From assembly GCF_029240175.1 (NCBI RefSeq), contig NZ_JARBTM010000016.1:62001-126000 (forward strand): a stretch of DNA of 64,000 nt, written 5' to 3'. The notes beneath the pieces are model-generated. The model made no database searches. It was not told where the DNA came from and saw only the letters and a program-made list of their open reading frames with translations. The position numbers and the translations under genes were made by a program. Source of the stretch: Anaerosolibacter sp. (lineage in GTDB: Bacteria > Bacillota > Clostridia > Peptostreptococcales > Thermotaleaceae). Shown here in pieces: positions 17,651 to 26,440 of the stretch. The first letter of the stretch is position 1; the number at the start of each line of letters is the position of its first letter.

Positions 17651-19226
17651 CTTGATTCTCCCCACTACTTTTATTGTTGACCTGTCTCACAGTATCTTGG
17701 GGCTTCAAAAGCTCTGGTCGGTCCTTCATCAAAGAGGCAGGTACTTTAACCATCGTATCCTTTAAATCCCTTAGTCGATAGGGTGAGAAGTCCTCAAAAT
17801 AGCCTACCCCGAAGGTCTCGATAGCTGACATGTGGGATAATATGGCAAGAGCTAACATAACAATGCCAAAAAAACCGAAGGTTGACCCTGCAATGATGAA
17901 GGGTATTCTTAGGGTTCTGGTGGTAAGATTGGCATTATAGTTTGGCAGTGTAAAGGATGCTATGGCCGTTAAAGCTACAATAATCGTAACGATAGGGCTT
18001 ACCAAGCCTGCTTGTACAGCGGCTTGTCCGATGACAATTCCACCTACGATACTTACCGTTTGTCCAATGGCTTGGGGAAGTCTTAGTCCTGCCTCCTGCA
18101 TAATTTCTATGACCGATTCCATAATAAACACCTCCACAAAGGTAGGAAAAGGCAGCGCTACCCTGGTGGTGGTAATGGCCAATGCTAATCTAGGCGGAAG
18201 CATACCAGGGTGAAAATTGGTGATTGCCACATAGAGTCCCGGCAAACTAGCTGATAGAAAATAACAGAAATACCTTGTGAATCTGACCAAACTAGCAACC
18301 AACGGTCTAGTATAATAGTCATCAGATGCATCCAAATACATAGAAAAGGTAGATGGAACCAAAACTGCAAAGGGAGATCCATCAACCAAAATGGCAATTC
18401 TGCCTTCGAAGATCGCTGCACATGCCTTATCTGGGCGCTCTGTATTCACCGATTGAGGAAATATTGTCCATTTTCGTTCCTCAATCAAATACTCTAGCTG
18501 GCTGCTATCCAGGAGACTGTCCACATCCACTTTTTTTATTTTTTCTATGACTGACTGCGCAAGGCCGTCCATGATCACGCCTTTTAAGTATACGACTGCA
18601 ACATCTGTCTTGCTTCTTCTTCCCACCTTGAGCATCTCGATGGCCAAGTTCGGATCACGAATTCTTCTTCGAATAGATGTAATATTGTTTTGCAAGGTCT
18701 CAACAAAGCAATCCTTAGGCCCCTGCACATTTGCTTCTGTGGTGGGCTCACTGATTCCCCGGCTCTCCCATCCCTTACTGCCAATGATAAGCCCTCTGTT
18801 TTGACCTTCAAGGAAAAGAAGGGTATCACCCGATAACAGCTGCAGCACCAGTTCATCAAAAGTCTCTGCTTCTTTGATTTCTGCTGCCGAGATAAAACTA
18901 TCCCGGATCTCTTCAAAGGATAGCCGTCTCCCATAGTTCTCTGGCGCCATATCTATCAAGATAGGCTTTATGAGGTGTTCGTTTACCACATTTCTATCCA
19001 CCATGCCGTCTACAAAGACGATCATAAGATTTTGCTTGGTTGCCCGGATGGTTATATTTCTGATGATAATGTCCTTTGTATGGGTGAATACCTGCTGAAG
19101 ATAATCTCTATTTTCTTTTAAGCTTTTAGAAACATATCTCTCCTTAAATTCCTCGTATTGAAATAGCTTATCTTTTTCTACAGCCTTCTTTCTAAACACT
19201 CCCTTGATTTTATCTATCAATCTCAT
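17640..19226 (-). CDS. gerAA: Spore germination protein, GerAA-type subunit
   Basis: The 528-residue protein has a large soluble N-terminal domain (about 1-260), then about five membrane helices and a short C-terminal tail. Family signatures include NRDYLQQVFTHTKDIIIR, QLEYLIEERKWTIFPQSVNTERPD and a membrane region with QAIGQTVSIVGGIVIGQAAV. It forms the channel-like part of the germinant receptor. The ATG at 19226 (MRLIDKIKGVFRKK) looks natural for the family; an in-frame ATG at 19280 with AAGG upstream is an alternative. It is the first gene of the gerA-type operon. Confidence 0.92.
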   Translation of the reverse strand: MRLIDKIKGVFRKKAVEKDKLFQYEEFKERYVSKSLKENRDYLQQVFTHTKDIIIRNITIRATKQNLMIVFVDGMVDRNVVNEHLIKPILIDMAPENYGRRLSFEEIRDSFISAAEIKEAETFDELVLQLLSGDTLLFLEGQNRGLIIGSKGWESRGISEPTTEANVQGPKDCFVETLQNNITSIRRRIRDPNLAIEMLKVGRRSKTDVAVVYLKGVIMDGLAQSVIEKIKKVDVDSLLDSSQLEYLIEERKWTIFPQSVNTERPDKACAAIFEGRIAILVDGSPFAVLVPSTFSMYLDASDDYYTRPLVASLVRFTRYFCYFLSASLPGLYVAITNFHPGMLPPRLALAITTTRVALPFPTFVEVFIMESVIEIMQEAGLRLPQAIGQTVSIVGGIVIGQAAVQAGLVSPIVTIIVALTAIASFTLPNYNANLTTRTLRIPFIIAGSTFGFFGIVMLALAILSHMSAIETFGVGYFEDFSPYRLRDLKDTMVKVPASLMKDRPELLKPQDTVRQVNNKSSGENQDEK

Positions 19227-19317
19227 GCAATCATTCCCCACATTATATAGATACAATTCTATTTTCCTCATGGTAGCCATGTTTTATGCCTTGATAAGCT
19301 CAAAAGAAACCAATCCT

Positions 19318-19356
19318 GAAGTACACTGTAGGGAACGATGCCCTCATCGTTCCGAA
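19318..19356. repeat. Single gtaggg palindrome module I
   Basis: GTAGGGAACGATG-ccct-CATCGTTCC (19328-19353) is one copy of the modular palindrome found in several gene-free intervals of this window. Confidence 0.7.
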
Positions 19357-19389
19357 AAAGAAAAACTCCTGAAAAAAATCAGGAGTTTT
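19357..19389 (-). terminator. Terminator of the ABC exporter gene
   Basis: On the minus strand, a 10-bp stem (AAACTCCTGA/TCAGGAGTTT) with an AT loop is followed by a T run. It directly abuts the stop codon at 19388. Confidence 0.85.
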
Positions 19390-21121
19390 ACGCAATATCT
19401 GGAATGAAGCCATCAAATTGGGCTTTATATAATCGGGAATAGATTCCCTCTTTTTGAATCAATTGATCATGACTGCCTTCTTCCACGATGCCTTCGTCCG
19501 TAAGTACCATGATTCGGTCAGCCCTTCGGATGGTTGCCAGTCGATGGGCAATCACAAGGGTCGTTCTATTCTCAGAAAGCTGAAACAAGGATTCTTGAAT
19601 CACTTTTTCTGTCTCGTTATCCAGGGCAGAGGTTGCTTCATCCAGGATCAAAATCGGTGGATTCTTCAAAAATATCCTGGCAATGGAAATCCTCTGCTTT
19701 TGTCCCCCAGAAAGCTTTACGCCCCGCTCGCCGATATACGTATCATAGCCATTTTCCAACGCCATGATAAATTCATGGGCATTGGCCCTCTTTGCTGCCT
19801 CCATAATTTCTTCGTCAGTAGCGCCAATTTTACCATAGGCGATATTCTCTTTCACTGTTCCAGAAAACAGGAACACATCCTGCTGCACAATCCCGATGTT
19901 CTCTCTTAGAGATCGCTGGGTAATCTTTTGGATATCCATATTATCAATCTCTATCTTTCCATCGGTGATCTCATAGAACCTTGGAATCAAACTACATAGG
20001 GTTGTCTTTCCTCCCCCAGAAGGCCCTACAAAAGCCACAGTCTCCCCAGGCTGAATCTCTAAGCTTATATTTTCCAACACCTTTGCCTTATTGTTATAGC
20101 TAAAGGTCACATCGCGAAAATTAATCTTTCCCTGTACCCTGCCCACTGCCTTGGCATCGGCATCATCTTTGATATCGGGATCTATATCCATGGTTTCCGT
20201 AAAGCGATGAAACCCTGCCATTCCTTTTTGGTAGTTCTCCACAAAGGCAGTAATTCTTCGGATGGGCTGCAGGAACATGGAGATATAGAGTAAAAATCCT
20301 ACCAATTCCCCCATGGTTAGCTGTCCGTAGTAGTAGAAAATCCCACCAAACACAATGACCGCCAGATTAATAATATTTGAAAAAAAGTTAATCCCAGAGA
20401 AGAACTGCCCCATGACTTTAAAGGCATTCTCCCTGGACTTTCTAAAATTTGCATTTCCTTCTTCAAACTTCTCCTTCTCATACCACTCATTGGTGAAGGA
20501 TTTTACTACCCTTACCCCAGAGATGCTGTCTTCCACCTGGGCATTGATATCCGCTACCTTCAGTCGCATATCTCGGAAGGAACTCTGCATCGCCTTATTT
20601 TTGCTAATGGCAAACCACAGCATGATAGGAATCAAAGCAAATACAATCAAAGCCAATGGCAAATGGATCGTAGCCAGGATAATGAATGATCCCAACAAGG
20701 TTACCGCTGCAATAAATATATCCTCAGGTCCATGGTGAGCCAGCTCTGAAATTTCATTCAGATCGTTTACCAATCTAGACATGATATGACCTGTCTTGGT
20801 GTTGTCAAAATAGGTAACAGACAGCTTATGGATATGGTCGAACAAATCCTTTCGCATGTCATATTCCATCCGTACCCCTAGCACATGACCATAATAATCT
20901 ACAATATAATTGAGTAACCCCCGGGCAATGTATAAAACAAACAATCCCAATCCCGCCCATAAGATCACTGGAAGATTTCTCTGGGGCAACAGATCATCCA
21001 CCATTTGTCTTACCACAATGGGAAAAACCAAATCCATCCCCGCCATGACAAAGGCACAGCCAAAGTCTAGGAAGAATAAAGGCAGATGGGCACGATAGTA
21101 TTTTGAAAATCGTTTTAGCAT
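19388..21121 (-). CDS. ABC transporter, fused permease and ATP-binding protein (exporter type)
   Basis: The 577-residue protein is a half-size exporter. Six membrane helices span about residues 15-300, followed by the nucleotide-binding domain: Walker A GPSGGGKTT, Q-loop QQDVFLFSGT, signature LSGGQKQR, Walker B ILILDEATSALD and switch histidine AHRL. It resembles MsbA/YfiB-like exporters, which work as homo- or heterodimers; no partner gene is adjacent, so a homodimer is likely. Substrate is unknown. It is transcribed away from the gerA operon only after a terminator. Confidence 0.92.
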   Translation of the reverse strand: MLKRFSKYYRAHLPLFFLDFGCAFVMAGMDLVFPIVVRQMVDDLLPQRNLPVILWAGLGLFVLYIARGLLNYIVDYYGHVLGVRMEYDMRKDLFDHIHKLSVTYFDNTKTGHIMSRLVNDLNEISELAHHGPEDIFIAAVTLLGSFIILATIHLPLALIVFALIPIMLWFAISKNKAMQSSFRDMRLKVADINAQVEDSISGVRVVKSFTNEWYEKEKFEEGNANFRKSRENAFKVMGQFFSGINFFSNIINLAVIVFGGIFYYYGQLTMGELVGFLLYISMFLQPIRRITAFVENYQKGMAGFHRFTETMDIDPDIKDDADAKAVGRVQGKINFRDVTFSYNNKAKVLENISLEIQPGETVAFVGPSGGGKTTLCSLIPRFYEITDGKIEIDNMDIQKITQRSLRENIGIVQQDVFLFSGTVKENIAYGKIGATDEEIMEAAKRANAHEFIMALENGYDTYIGERGVKLSGGQKQRISIARIFLKNPPILILDEATSALDNETEKVIQESLFQLSENRTTLVIAHRLATIRRADRIMVLTDEGIVEEGSHDQLIQKEGIYSRLYKAQFDGFIPDIA

Positions 21122-21263
21122 AATATTTCACCTTCTTTGAATAATGTTTCGTTTATCTAAATATCAACTAGAATATTATACCATATTTTTCTATTCGCTA
21201 CACTTTTCCAGCGTACTAATTTTATTTTCATCATTCTACGATAATCTTTCTGTATAAAAAATG

Positions 21264-21372
21264 CATCTAACGATGCCTTCGCTAGGGGAACCTAGTTCCC
21301 CTTCGACGGCTGCTAAGCAGCCTGAGCACCCCTCTGACTACGGCATGGGAAACTTCCCCTGCACCCCTGATT
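21264..21372. repeat. Structured intergenic repeat J
   Basis: The 381-base gap between two minus-strand genes contains a compact structured block. It has hairpins AGGGGAACCTAGTTCCCCT (21284-21302) and GGCTGCTAAGCAGCC (21308-21322), enclosed by ATGCC (21273) and GGCAT (21342), followed by CACCCC-rich sequence. The rest of the gap (21122-21263 and 21373-21460) shows only promoter-like AT-rich sequence. Confidence 0.6.
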
Positions 21373-21460
21373 TTATATTGTAAGATATTCCAAAATCCTT
21401 ATACTGCTTCTTCTTACTAAGGCTGATACTAAACAAAATCTATACTTTCTTATACAATAG

Positions 21461-21498
21461 AAAAATCTGAAAGGTTCTACTGACCTTTCAGATTTTTT
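21461..21498 (-). terminator. Terminator of the matrix operon
   Basis: A 15-bp perfect stem (AAAAATCTGAAAGGT/ACCTTTCAGATTTTT) with a 7-base loop directly follows the stop codon of the coiled-coil protein gene. Confidence 0.88.
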
Positions 21499-21503
21499 AA
21501 CGA

Positions 21504-23210
21504 TTATTCTTGTGGAAGATAAGTTTCCTCTTCATCTTCCTTTTTGATAATATCTAATTGGATATCCGATTTACCATCATTATAAATTACCTCTGGTTGT
21601 TCCTCTGTATCATCCGCTTCAGTTGTTTCAGTCTCAGGAACTGTATTCAAGTCCTCGGATTCTTTAGATGTCTCAACAACTATTGGGTTTGTCGTCTCGG
21701 CTCTTACTGGTTCCTGGTTTTCCCCTTGTTCTGTAGCATCTTCTTCAGGTTCTGTAGACTCTTGCTGCTGATCCTCTTGGGCCTCGTTAGCTGGTATTGT
21801 AACATCTATCGGTTCACCTTGTTCTGCATCTGTCTCCCCAGTATCAGGTAATTCTGGCACTTCCTCTGTTGGTGTAGTATCTGCTGAATCAGTTCCTTCC
21901 GTATCTTGCTGCGTATCCCCTGGCTGTTCAATAGGGTTTTCTTCCTCTTGTGGGGGCATCTCACCCACTAGGTCTGAAGGCTGCTCTACTTGTGTTTGCC
22001 CATTGCTTGCATCTGGCTGTGACGTAGTTGGTGCCTCTGTACCAGTGGATGGTGCAGTAACAACAGGATTACTTACGTTTCCAATCGCACCACCTGTAGA
22101 TGCTTGACTTCTTAACATGTCAATTTCTTGCTCCATAGCTATGAGCTCTTGCGTTAGGTATTGATTTTCACTAATTAGGGAATGAATGTCCCGTTGGTAT
22201 TCTTCATTTTGTAGTTTTAATTTATCGACCTGAGCTTGTAAATCTTCCTTTTCACTCAGTAGTGTTTCTTTTTCAACTTCTAGCTCATTCAGTTGAATAC
22301 TTAGCTCTGCTTCTATTGTCTTCAGTTGAGCGATTTCCTGTATTTTCTCATTTAATTGATGCACGAGATCTACTACTACATTATAGATGTCTTGTAGATA
22401 TTGGGATGCCTTAGGAATAATAATATCTAAAATCTGTTTTTGTTCCTCTGTGATGGCCAACGGACTGATGGGTACTTGAATTATTTCATTTTCCGCTATA
22501 TCATCCTCTATTAGCGTAGTATTGAATGCCCTTAGGGATATTTCTTCACTACCTAAGTCTGCTGTTAACAGATTAACGAGTTCCTCTTGAGACTGTTCTT
22601 CTTGGGTCCAGTTTGCCTCTTCCCAGGTTTTCTCTTGAGCAATATCGGTAATAAATCTCGTAATCTGTGCATCCCACTGGGATGAATCCGTTATATTTTT
22701 ACCTAATGCTTGATCTCTCAAATATTTCCCTGTGAAGGTAATGTCTATCTTTTCATCTATAAATTCGTTGAGATACTTTACATAGATACTCCCTTTGATT
22801 ATATCTCCGTTTTTTAATAAAGAGAATTTGCTTTGATCTACACAAATTTTGATATTGGCTTCAGCAATATCATTTCTTTTGACACGTATTGGATTGATAT
22901 GAATAATATATTCTGCGGCTTCCCCTTCTACTGCAAAATATAGAATAGGCTCATAAAAATCCAATTTTTCTGAATCTGCTCCCTTAAGTGTAATCTTTGT
23001 GGGATTCTCATTGCTAGGTGTTACAGCAAGTTCTGTAAAGATATCCGACGTGGATGCAGCACTGACCTCTATACTCCTACTCAATGTACTGCTAAACCAC
23101 GAGTAGGTGTCCATAGTTCCCATTAGAGCCATGCTTACCAAAAATCCTGACAGAAGACAACATATAACGCGAAACGTTAGAAATCGAATACTGTTCTTTT
23201 CTTTATTCAC
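21504..23210 (-). CDS. Coiled-coil surface protein with SipW-type signal peptide and acidic tail
   Basis: The 568-residue protein starts with a SipW-like signal peptide whose end reads GTMDTYSWFSS, comparable with the TYAWF motif of TasA/CalY proteins. Residues about 50-175 form a beta-rich domain similar in style to TasA. A strong heptad coiled coil covers about 270-365 (LNELEVEKETLLSEKEDL). The last 195 residues are low complexity, rich in Glu, Thr, Gln and Pro. An internal LPDTG pentapeptide occurs in this tail but no membrane anchor follows, so it is not a standard sortase signal. A GTG start follows GGAGG by 7 bases. It is the last gene of the matrix operon. I infer an extracellular accessory or spacer protein. 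Confidence 0.75.
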   Translation of the reverse strand: MNKEKNSIRFLTFRVICCLLSGFLVSMALMGTMDTYSWFSSTLSRSIEVSAASTSDIFTELAVTPSNENPTKITLKGADSEKLDFYEPILYFAVEGEAAEYIIHINPIRVKRNDIAEANIKICVDQSKFSLLKNGDIIKGSIYVKYLNEFIDEKIDITFTGKYLRDQALGKNITDSSQWDAQITRFITDIAQEKTWEEANWTQEEQSQEELVNLLTADLGSEEISLRAFNTTLIEDDIAENEIIQVPISPLAITEEQKQILDIIIPKASQYLQDIYNVVVDLVHQLNEKIQEIAQLKTIEAELSIQLNELEVEKETLLSEKEDLQAQVDKLKLQNEEYQRDIHSLISENQYLTQELIAMEQEIDMLRSQASTGGAIGNVSNPVVTAPSTGTEAPTTSQPDASNGQTQVEQPSDLVGEMPPQEEENPIEQPGDTQQDTEGTDSADTTPTEEVPELPDTGETDAEQGEPIDVTIPANEAQEDQQQESTEPEEDATEQGENQEPVRAETTNPIVVETSKESEDLNTVPETETTEADDTEEQPEVIYNDGKSDIQLDIIKKEDEEETYLPQE

Positions 23211-23239
23211 ATTTTCACCTCCTTCTCACAAAGTCCTCC

Positions 23240-24484
23240 TTATTCATTTCTTGTGTGTTGCTCATGATATCCCAAAAGCTTACAGATCATCACAAAGGCC
23301 TCTGCCCTAGTGATATCATGCTGAGGCTTAAAGGTATGGTCAGGATATCCCAAAATCACTTCATTGCTTACAGCCGTCTTTACATATTCTAACGCCCAAT
23401 CCGATATTCTATCCCTATCTGTAAATGTTAAAGCCCTTTCTATTTCAGCCTCCTTGTCAAAGCCTCGCATCAGTACCGTAGTCATTTCCTCCCTAGAAAT
23501 CTCTTTTCCAGGTCTAAATATTTTTCCTGGATAGCCTTTAAATATACCCTCTTCTGTGGTTGTTATGATGTAACCCCTTGCCCAGCCCGGAATAGGATCA
23601 AAGTATCCTGAGAAAAACTTATCTTGCTCCTCTAGCTTCAACGCCTTTCCTATAAGTACTGCTGTCTCTGCTCTAGTAATTTTTTCATCAGGCTTGATAG
23701 ATCCATCTGGATATCCTTGGACAATATCATGCTCTACCAGAGTCACAATACAATCATGGGCCCAATGCCCACCGATATCTGGAATAATATCTACAGGCTC
23801 TTCTTCAAATACTGGTTCATCTTCATTGTCTTTGTCATCCTCTGGCTGGTCTGAAACAGGATTCTCATGGGCATTGATGACAAAGTCCACCGTTGCCCTT
23901 ACGCCCTGCAATCGGTTGTCTGCCTCTTCTTTCATTTGCACAGTATATTCTAAGTCTATGAATTGATTCTTATTTATACTAAATTGATCTAGTAAAGATA
24001 AATTTGCACCTTTTCTTCCTGCAATATCTTCCTGATATAACATTTCTAGAAAACTTTTATTGTAGATTGTATTTGATATTAAAAAATTCGGAAATATACC
24101 CTTTTTAATCGTTAACTTCATGCTTTCAGCAAAGTATTCCCGTAGGCCTTGATCAGAAACAGTTACATAGCTTTGCCCCTCTAGCCTTTTAAGGCTCATT
24201 CGCAATGCAAGATTGTCTACTTGTATCCTTTGAGAGCCTCCATTATATATTCTCAAAATACCACTCCGGCTTTTTCCAGGTGCCCAAAGCCCTTCTGCGA
24301 CATTCCCTTCACTTTTAAAGATAGGATTTCCTAGGGTATTCTGATTATCATAAAGGTTAAGTATCACGTTGGGTTCTTTTTCTGCTCCATATGTAATAGT
24401 GCCTATTAATTGACTAAGTAATGCTACAAATATTAAGGCTATGGTCAGAATAGATGTTATGGCCTGAATATATCTTTTTCCCAT
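23240..24484 (-). CDS. TasA-like N-terminal domain fused to three SLH domains
   Basis: The 414-residue protein has a signal peptide (about residues 1-34), a beta-rich region (about 35-210) with the camelysin/TasA-like run APGKSRSGILRIYNGGSQRI, an acidic linker (about 212-238), and three SLH repeats (about 240-400). The SLH motifs HWAHDCIVTLVEHDIVQGYPDG, ITRAE-type and GYPDHTFKPQ elements bind secondary cell-wall polymer. I infer a wall tether for the fibre protein encoded upstream, a role comparable to TapA in Bacillus but by a different anchor. A ribosome site (GGGGAGGGGG) precedes the ATG. It is separated from the fibre gene by a strong hairpin. Confidence 0.8.
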   Translation of the reverse strand: MGKRYIQAITSILTIALIFVALLSQLIGTITYGAEKEPNVILNLYDNQNTLGNPIFKSEGNVAEGLWAPGKSRSGILRIYNGGSQRIQVDNLALRMSLKRLEGQSYVTVSDQGLREYFAESMKLTIKKGIFPNFLISNTIYNKSFLEMLYQEDIAGRKGANLSLLDQFSINKNQFIDLEYTVQMKEEADNRLQGVRATVDFVINAHENPVSDQPEDDKDNEDEPVFEEEPVDIIPDIGGHWAHDCIVTLVEHDIVQGYPDGSIKPDEKITRAETAVLIGKALKLEEQDKFFSGYFDPIPGWARGYIITTTEEGIFKGYPGKIFRPGKEISREEMTTVLMRGFDKEAEIERALTFTDRDRISDWALEYVKTAVSNEVILGYPDHTFKPQHDITRAEAFVMICKLLGYHEQHTRNE

Positions 24485-24560
24485 TCCTTTCCCCCTCCCC
24501 TCTTTTATAAATTCTAGAAAAACTTAGATTCTAAGTACTTCTGGAATTTATAAATTTTTA

Positions 24561-24590
24561 TAGATAGCCGAGCTTTTGCTCGGCTATCTA
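24561..24590 (-). terminator. Intercistronic hairpin between fibre and tether genes
   Basis: A perfect stem TAGATAGCCGAGC-TTTT-GCTCGGCTATCTA has only a weak T tract on the transcribed strand. It probably acts as a partial terminator or mRNA stabiliser, lowering expression of the two downstream genes relative to the fibre gene. Confidence 0.6.
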
Positions 24591-24652
24591 TATGATTTAT
24601 TTATGCTTTTTTTGCACTATTCATAAACTTGAAAAATAAACAATTATTGTTT

Positions 24653-25543
24653 CTACTGAACTTCAAACTTAATCCAATCTAAATAATAATCATTTTCAGG
24701 TCCTAGTCTTAATCCAGCCCAAACTTCTTCTGCAGCAGTAACAGTTACTGTGCGAGTTTCACCTTTTGGAACATTTACTAGATTGTATGATTCTCCTATT
24801 TCTTGATCTTTTAATTCTCCACCCTTAATTATTGTATCTGCCCATTGGCCCCTAGTTCCTGCTTCTCCATCTACTCTGTAATCAAAAGCATATGCACCTG
24901 TTGTAGGATTTACAAATTCAAATGTAATCTGATTTCCAGCTACTGTATAGTTAATGTGCGGTCTGTTTAAACCTGCATTTGTAGCATTTTGACCTGAGTC
25001 TATAGTCTTAACAAGTGCGTATGTATCCCAACCAGTCCCATTATTTTCAATTTGAGTTGCGTCAAATACAAAATTAAAGCTATCTAGTAAGTTTTGATAA
25101 TTATTATCTGCAGTTGTAGGAAGTTTAAATGTGAAAGTAACGTCTTTATTTCCACCTGCTGCAATTGTACCTAGTGAAACATTATTAAAACTATTAATTC
25201 CTACATATTCACCGCCATTAACCTTAACTTGTATATTATGTTGTCCGTTATACAATAAAGTGTTGTTATTAGATGTAGCACTTACCTTGAATTGGAATGG
25301 TATTGTACCAGTATTTTGAATGTTTATAGTTTTTTGTTGTTCCCAGCCTGGATATATATTTCGAACATCTACTACATTTTCTGCTACTTTATTAGCTCCT
25401 GGGCCAGTTATTTCTAATTCACCAGCTTCAAAATAGTTATTCTGGCTAGTAGCTGTGCTTGTAAACCATGCATAGGTTCCCATACCGATACCAAACATCA
25501 TAACACCGATTAATAAAATGCTTAATAAAACCTTTTTATTCAT
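24653..25543 (-). CDS. TasA/CalY-like fibre subunit with SipW-type signal peptide
   Basis: The 296-residue protein begins MNKKVLLSILLIGVMMFGIG followed by TYAWFTSTATSQN, the classic SipW-dependent signal end. The mature part contains the camelysin/TasA-like fold signatures: ITGPGANKVAENVVDVRNIYPG, the NTGTIPFQFKVSA strand and FTFKLPTTADNNYQNLLDSF. The C-terminal 100 residues form a further beta-rich domain. It should be exported, cleaved by the neighbouring SipW and polymerise outside the cell. The ATG at 25543 has GAGGAGG 7 bases upstream; an open frame back to 25651 lacks a ribosome site. It follows sipW by 205 bases. Confidence 0.85.
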   Translation of the reverse strand: MNKKVLLSILLIGVMMFGIGMGTYAWFTSTATSQNNYFEAGELEITGPGANKVAENVVDVRNIYPGWEQQKTINIQNTGTIPFQFKVSATSNNNTLLYNGQHNIQVKVNGGEYVGINSFNNVSLGTIAAGGNKDVTFTFKLPTTADNNYQNLLDSFNFVFDATQIENNGTGWDTYALVKTIDSGQNATNAGLNRPHINYTVAGNQITFEFVNPTTGAYAFDYRVDGEAGTRGQWADTIIKGGELKDQEIGESYNLVNVPKGETRTVTVTAAEEVWAGLRLGPENDYYLDWIKFEVQ

Positions 25544-25748
25544 TCCTAAATCCTCCTCAAATATTGTTTTTTTCTTTCTCTCTGTGTGATACAATAAACT
25601 AATAAGTATTTTTTTCTTTACTTCTTGGGTGATCTTAGCGGAGATACCCATTTTTTCTTTGCCTTTTTCTCATACTCCCCCCTATCAAATTATCTTTTGG
25701 CCACTATCACCAAATATGCTCTAACCATTAGTCCATCTTCTATTCCAG

Positions 25749-26312
25749 CTATACATCCATAGGATTTTTGGGATTGGTTTTATTTCCCTTGCCCAATTCC
25801 ATCCATATGTTTTTTAGCTCAGAAGCAATCAATAAAAATATAGGTACAATGATAAACAATATAAAACCCTTTGGACTTCTGGCAAAATTTGCGATGTATC
25901 CGCCCTTTGGGATATTGAATGCCAAACTTCCTAACAATTGTTCGTTAGTTACCAGGGCATGATCCTCCGTATTGTTGGCGTCTCCTTTGGTTCTAAAGCT
26001 TAGTTCCCCATTCTCCTGTATCACTTCAACCACCCTATGGGTGACCAAGGTACTTTGATCTACCCGATAGGTGACCACATCTCCAACTTCAACTTCTTTT
26101 GTTTCAATCTCCTTAACAAAGATCATATCTCCTGGCTCTAATAGTGGCATCATACTGCCTGTCAAAACAGACATAGGTTGGTACCCCACAATATTTGGTA
26201 TATAACCTGGATCTTTCTTAGACTGAAACATGGTAAATATGGCAAATCCAATAGCTACTACTAAGACAGCAGTTAATATATTCCCTGCCCATTTTAAAAC
26301 TGCCCTTATCAT
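25749..26312 (-). CDS. sipW: Signal peptidase I, SipW (ER) type
   Basis: The 187-residue protein has an N-terminal membrane helix (about 10-30), the catalytic serine in SVLTGSMMPLLEPGDMIFV and, in place of the usual bacterial lysine, a histidine in THRVVEV, which defines the ER/SipW class. The GDANNTEDHALVT stretch is also typical. A second hydrophobic segment lies near the C-terminus (about 148-168). It should cleave TasA-like precursors; three genes downstream encode secreted proteins of which two have SipW-like signals. It is the first gene of the operon and is preceded by a leader RNA with a terminator hairpin. Confidence 0.93.
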   Translation of the reverse strand: MIRAVLKWAGNILTAVLVVAIGFAIFTMFQSKKDPGYIPNIVGYQPMSVLTGSMMPLLEPGDMIFVKEIETKEVEVGDVVTYRVDQSTLVTHRVVEVIQENGELSFRTKGDANNTEDHALVTNEQLLGSLAFNIPKGGYIANFARSPKGFILFIIVPIFLLIASELKNIWMELGKGNKTNPKNPMDV

Positions 26313-26440
26313 CTGTTCTTTTCCCCCTTAGCATAAAAGATTACGTCTCTTCATCGGTTTAAATTATTACCTTATTTTTCCTTAATATACATATTGCTCT
26401 TCATTTAAAAACTCATAAGCTTATATTGGCCATAACCAAT

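Noticed and set aside
21900-21915. LPDTG as a sortase anchor in the coiled-coil protein
   Set aside because: The motif is internal and is not followed by a hydrophobic segment with a basic end, so standard sorting is not supported.
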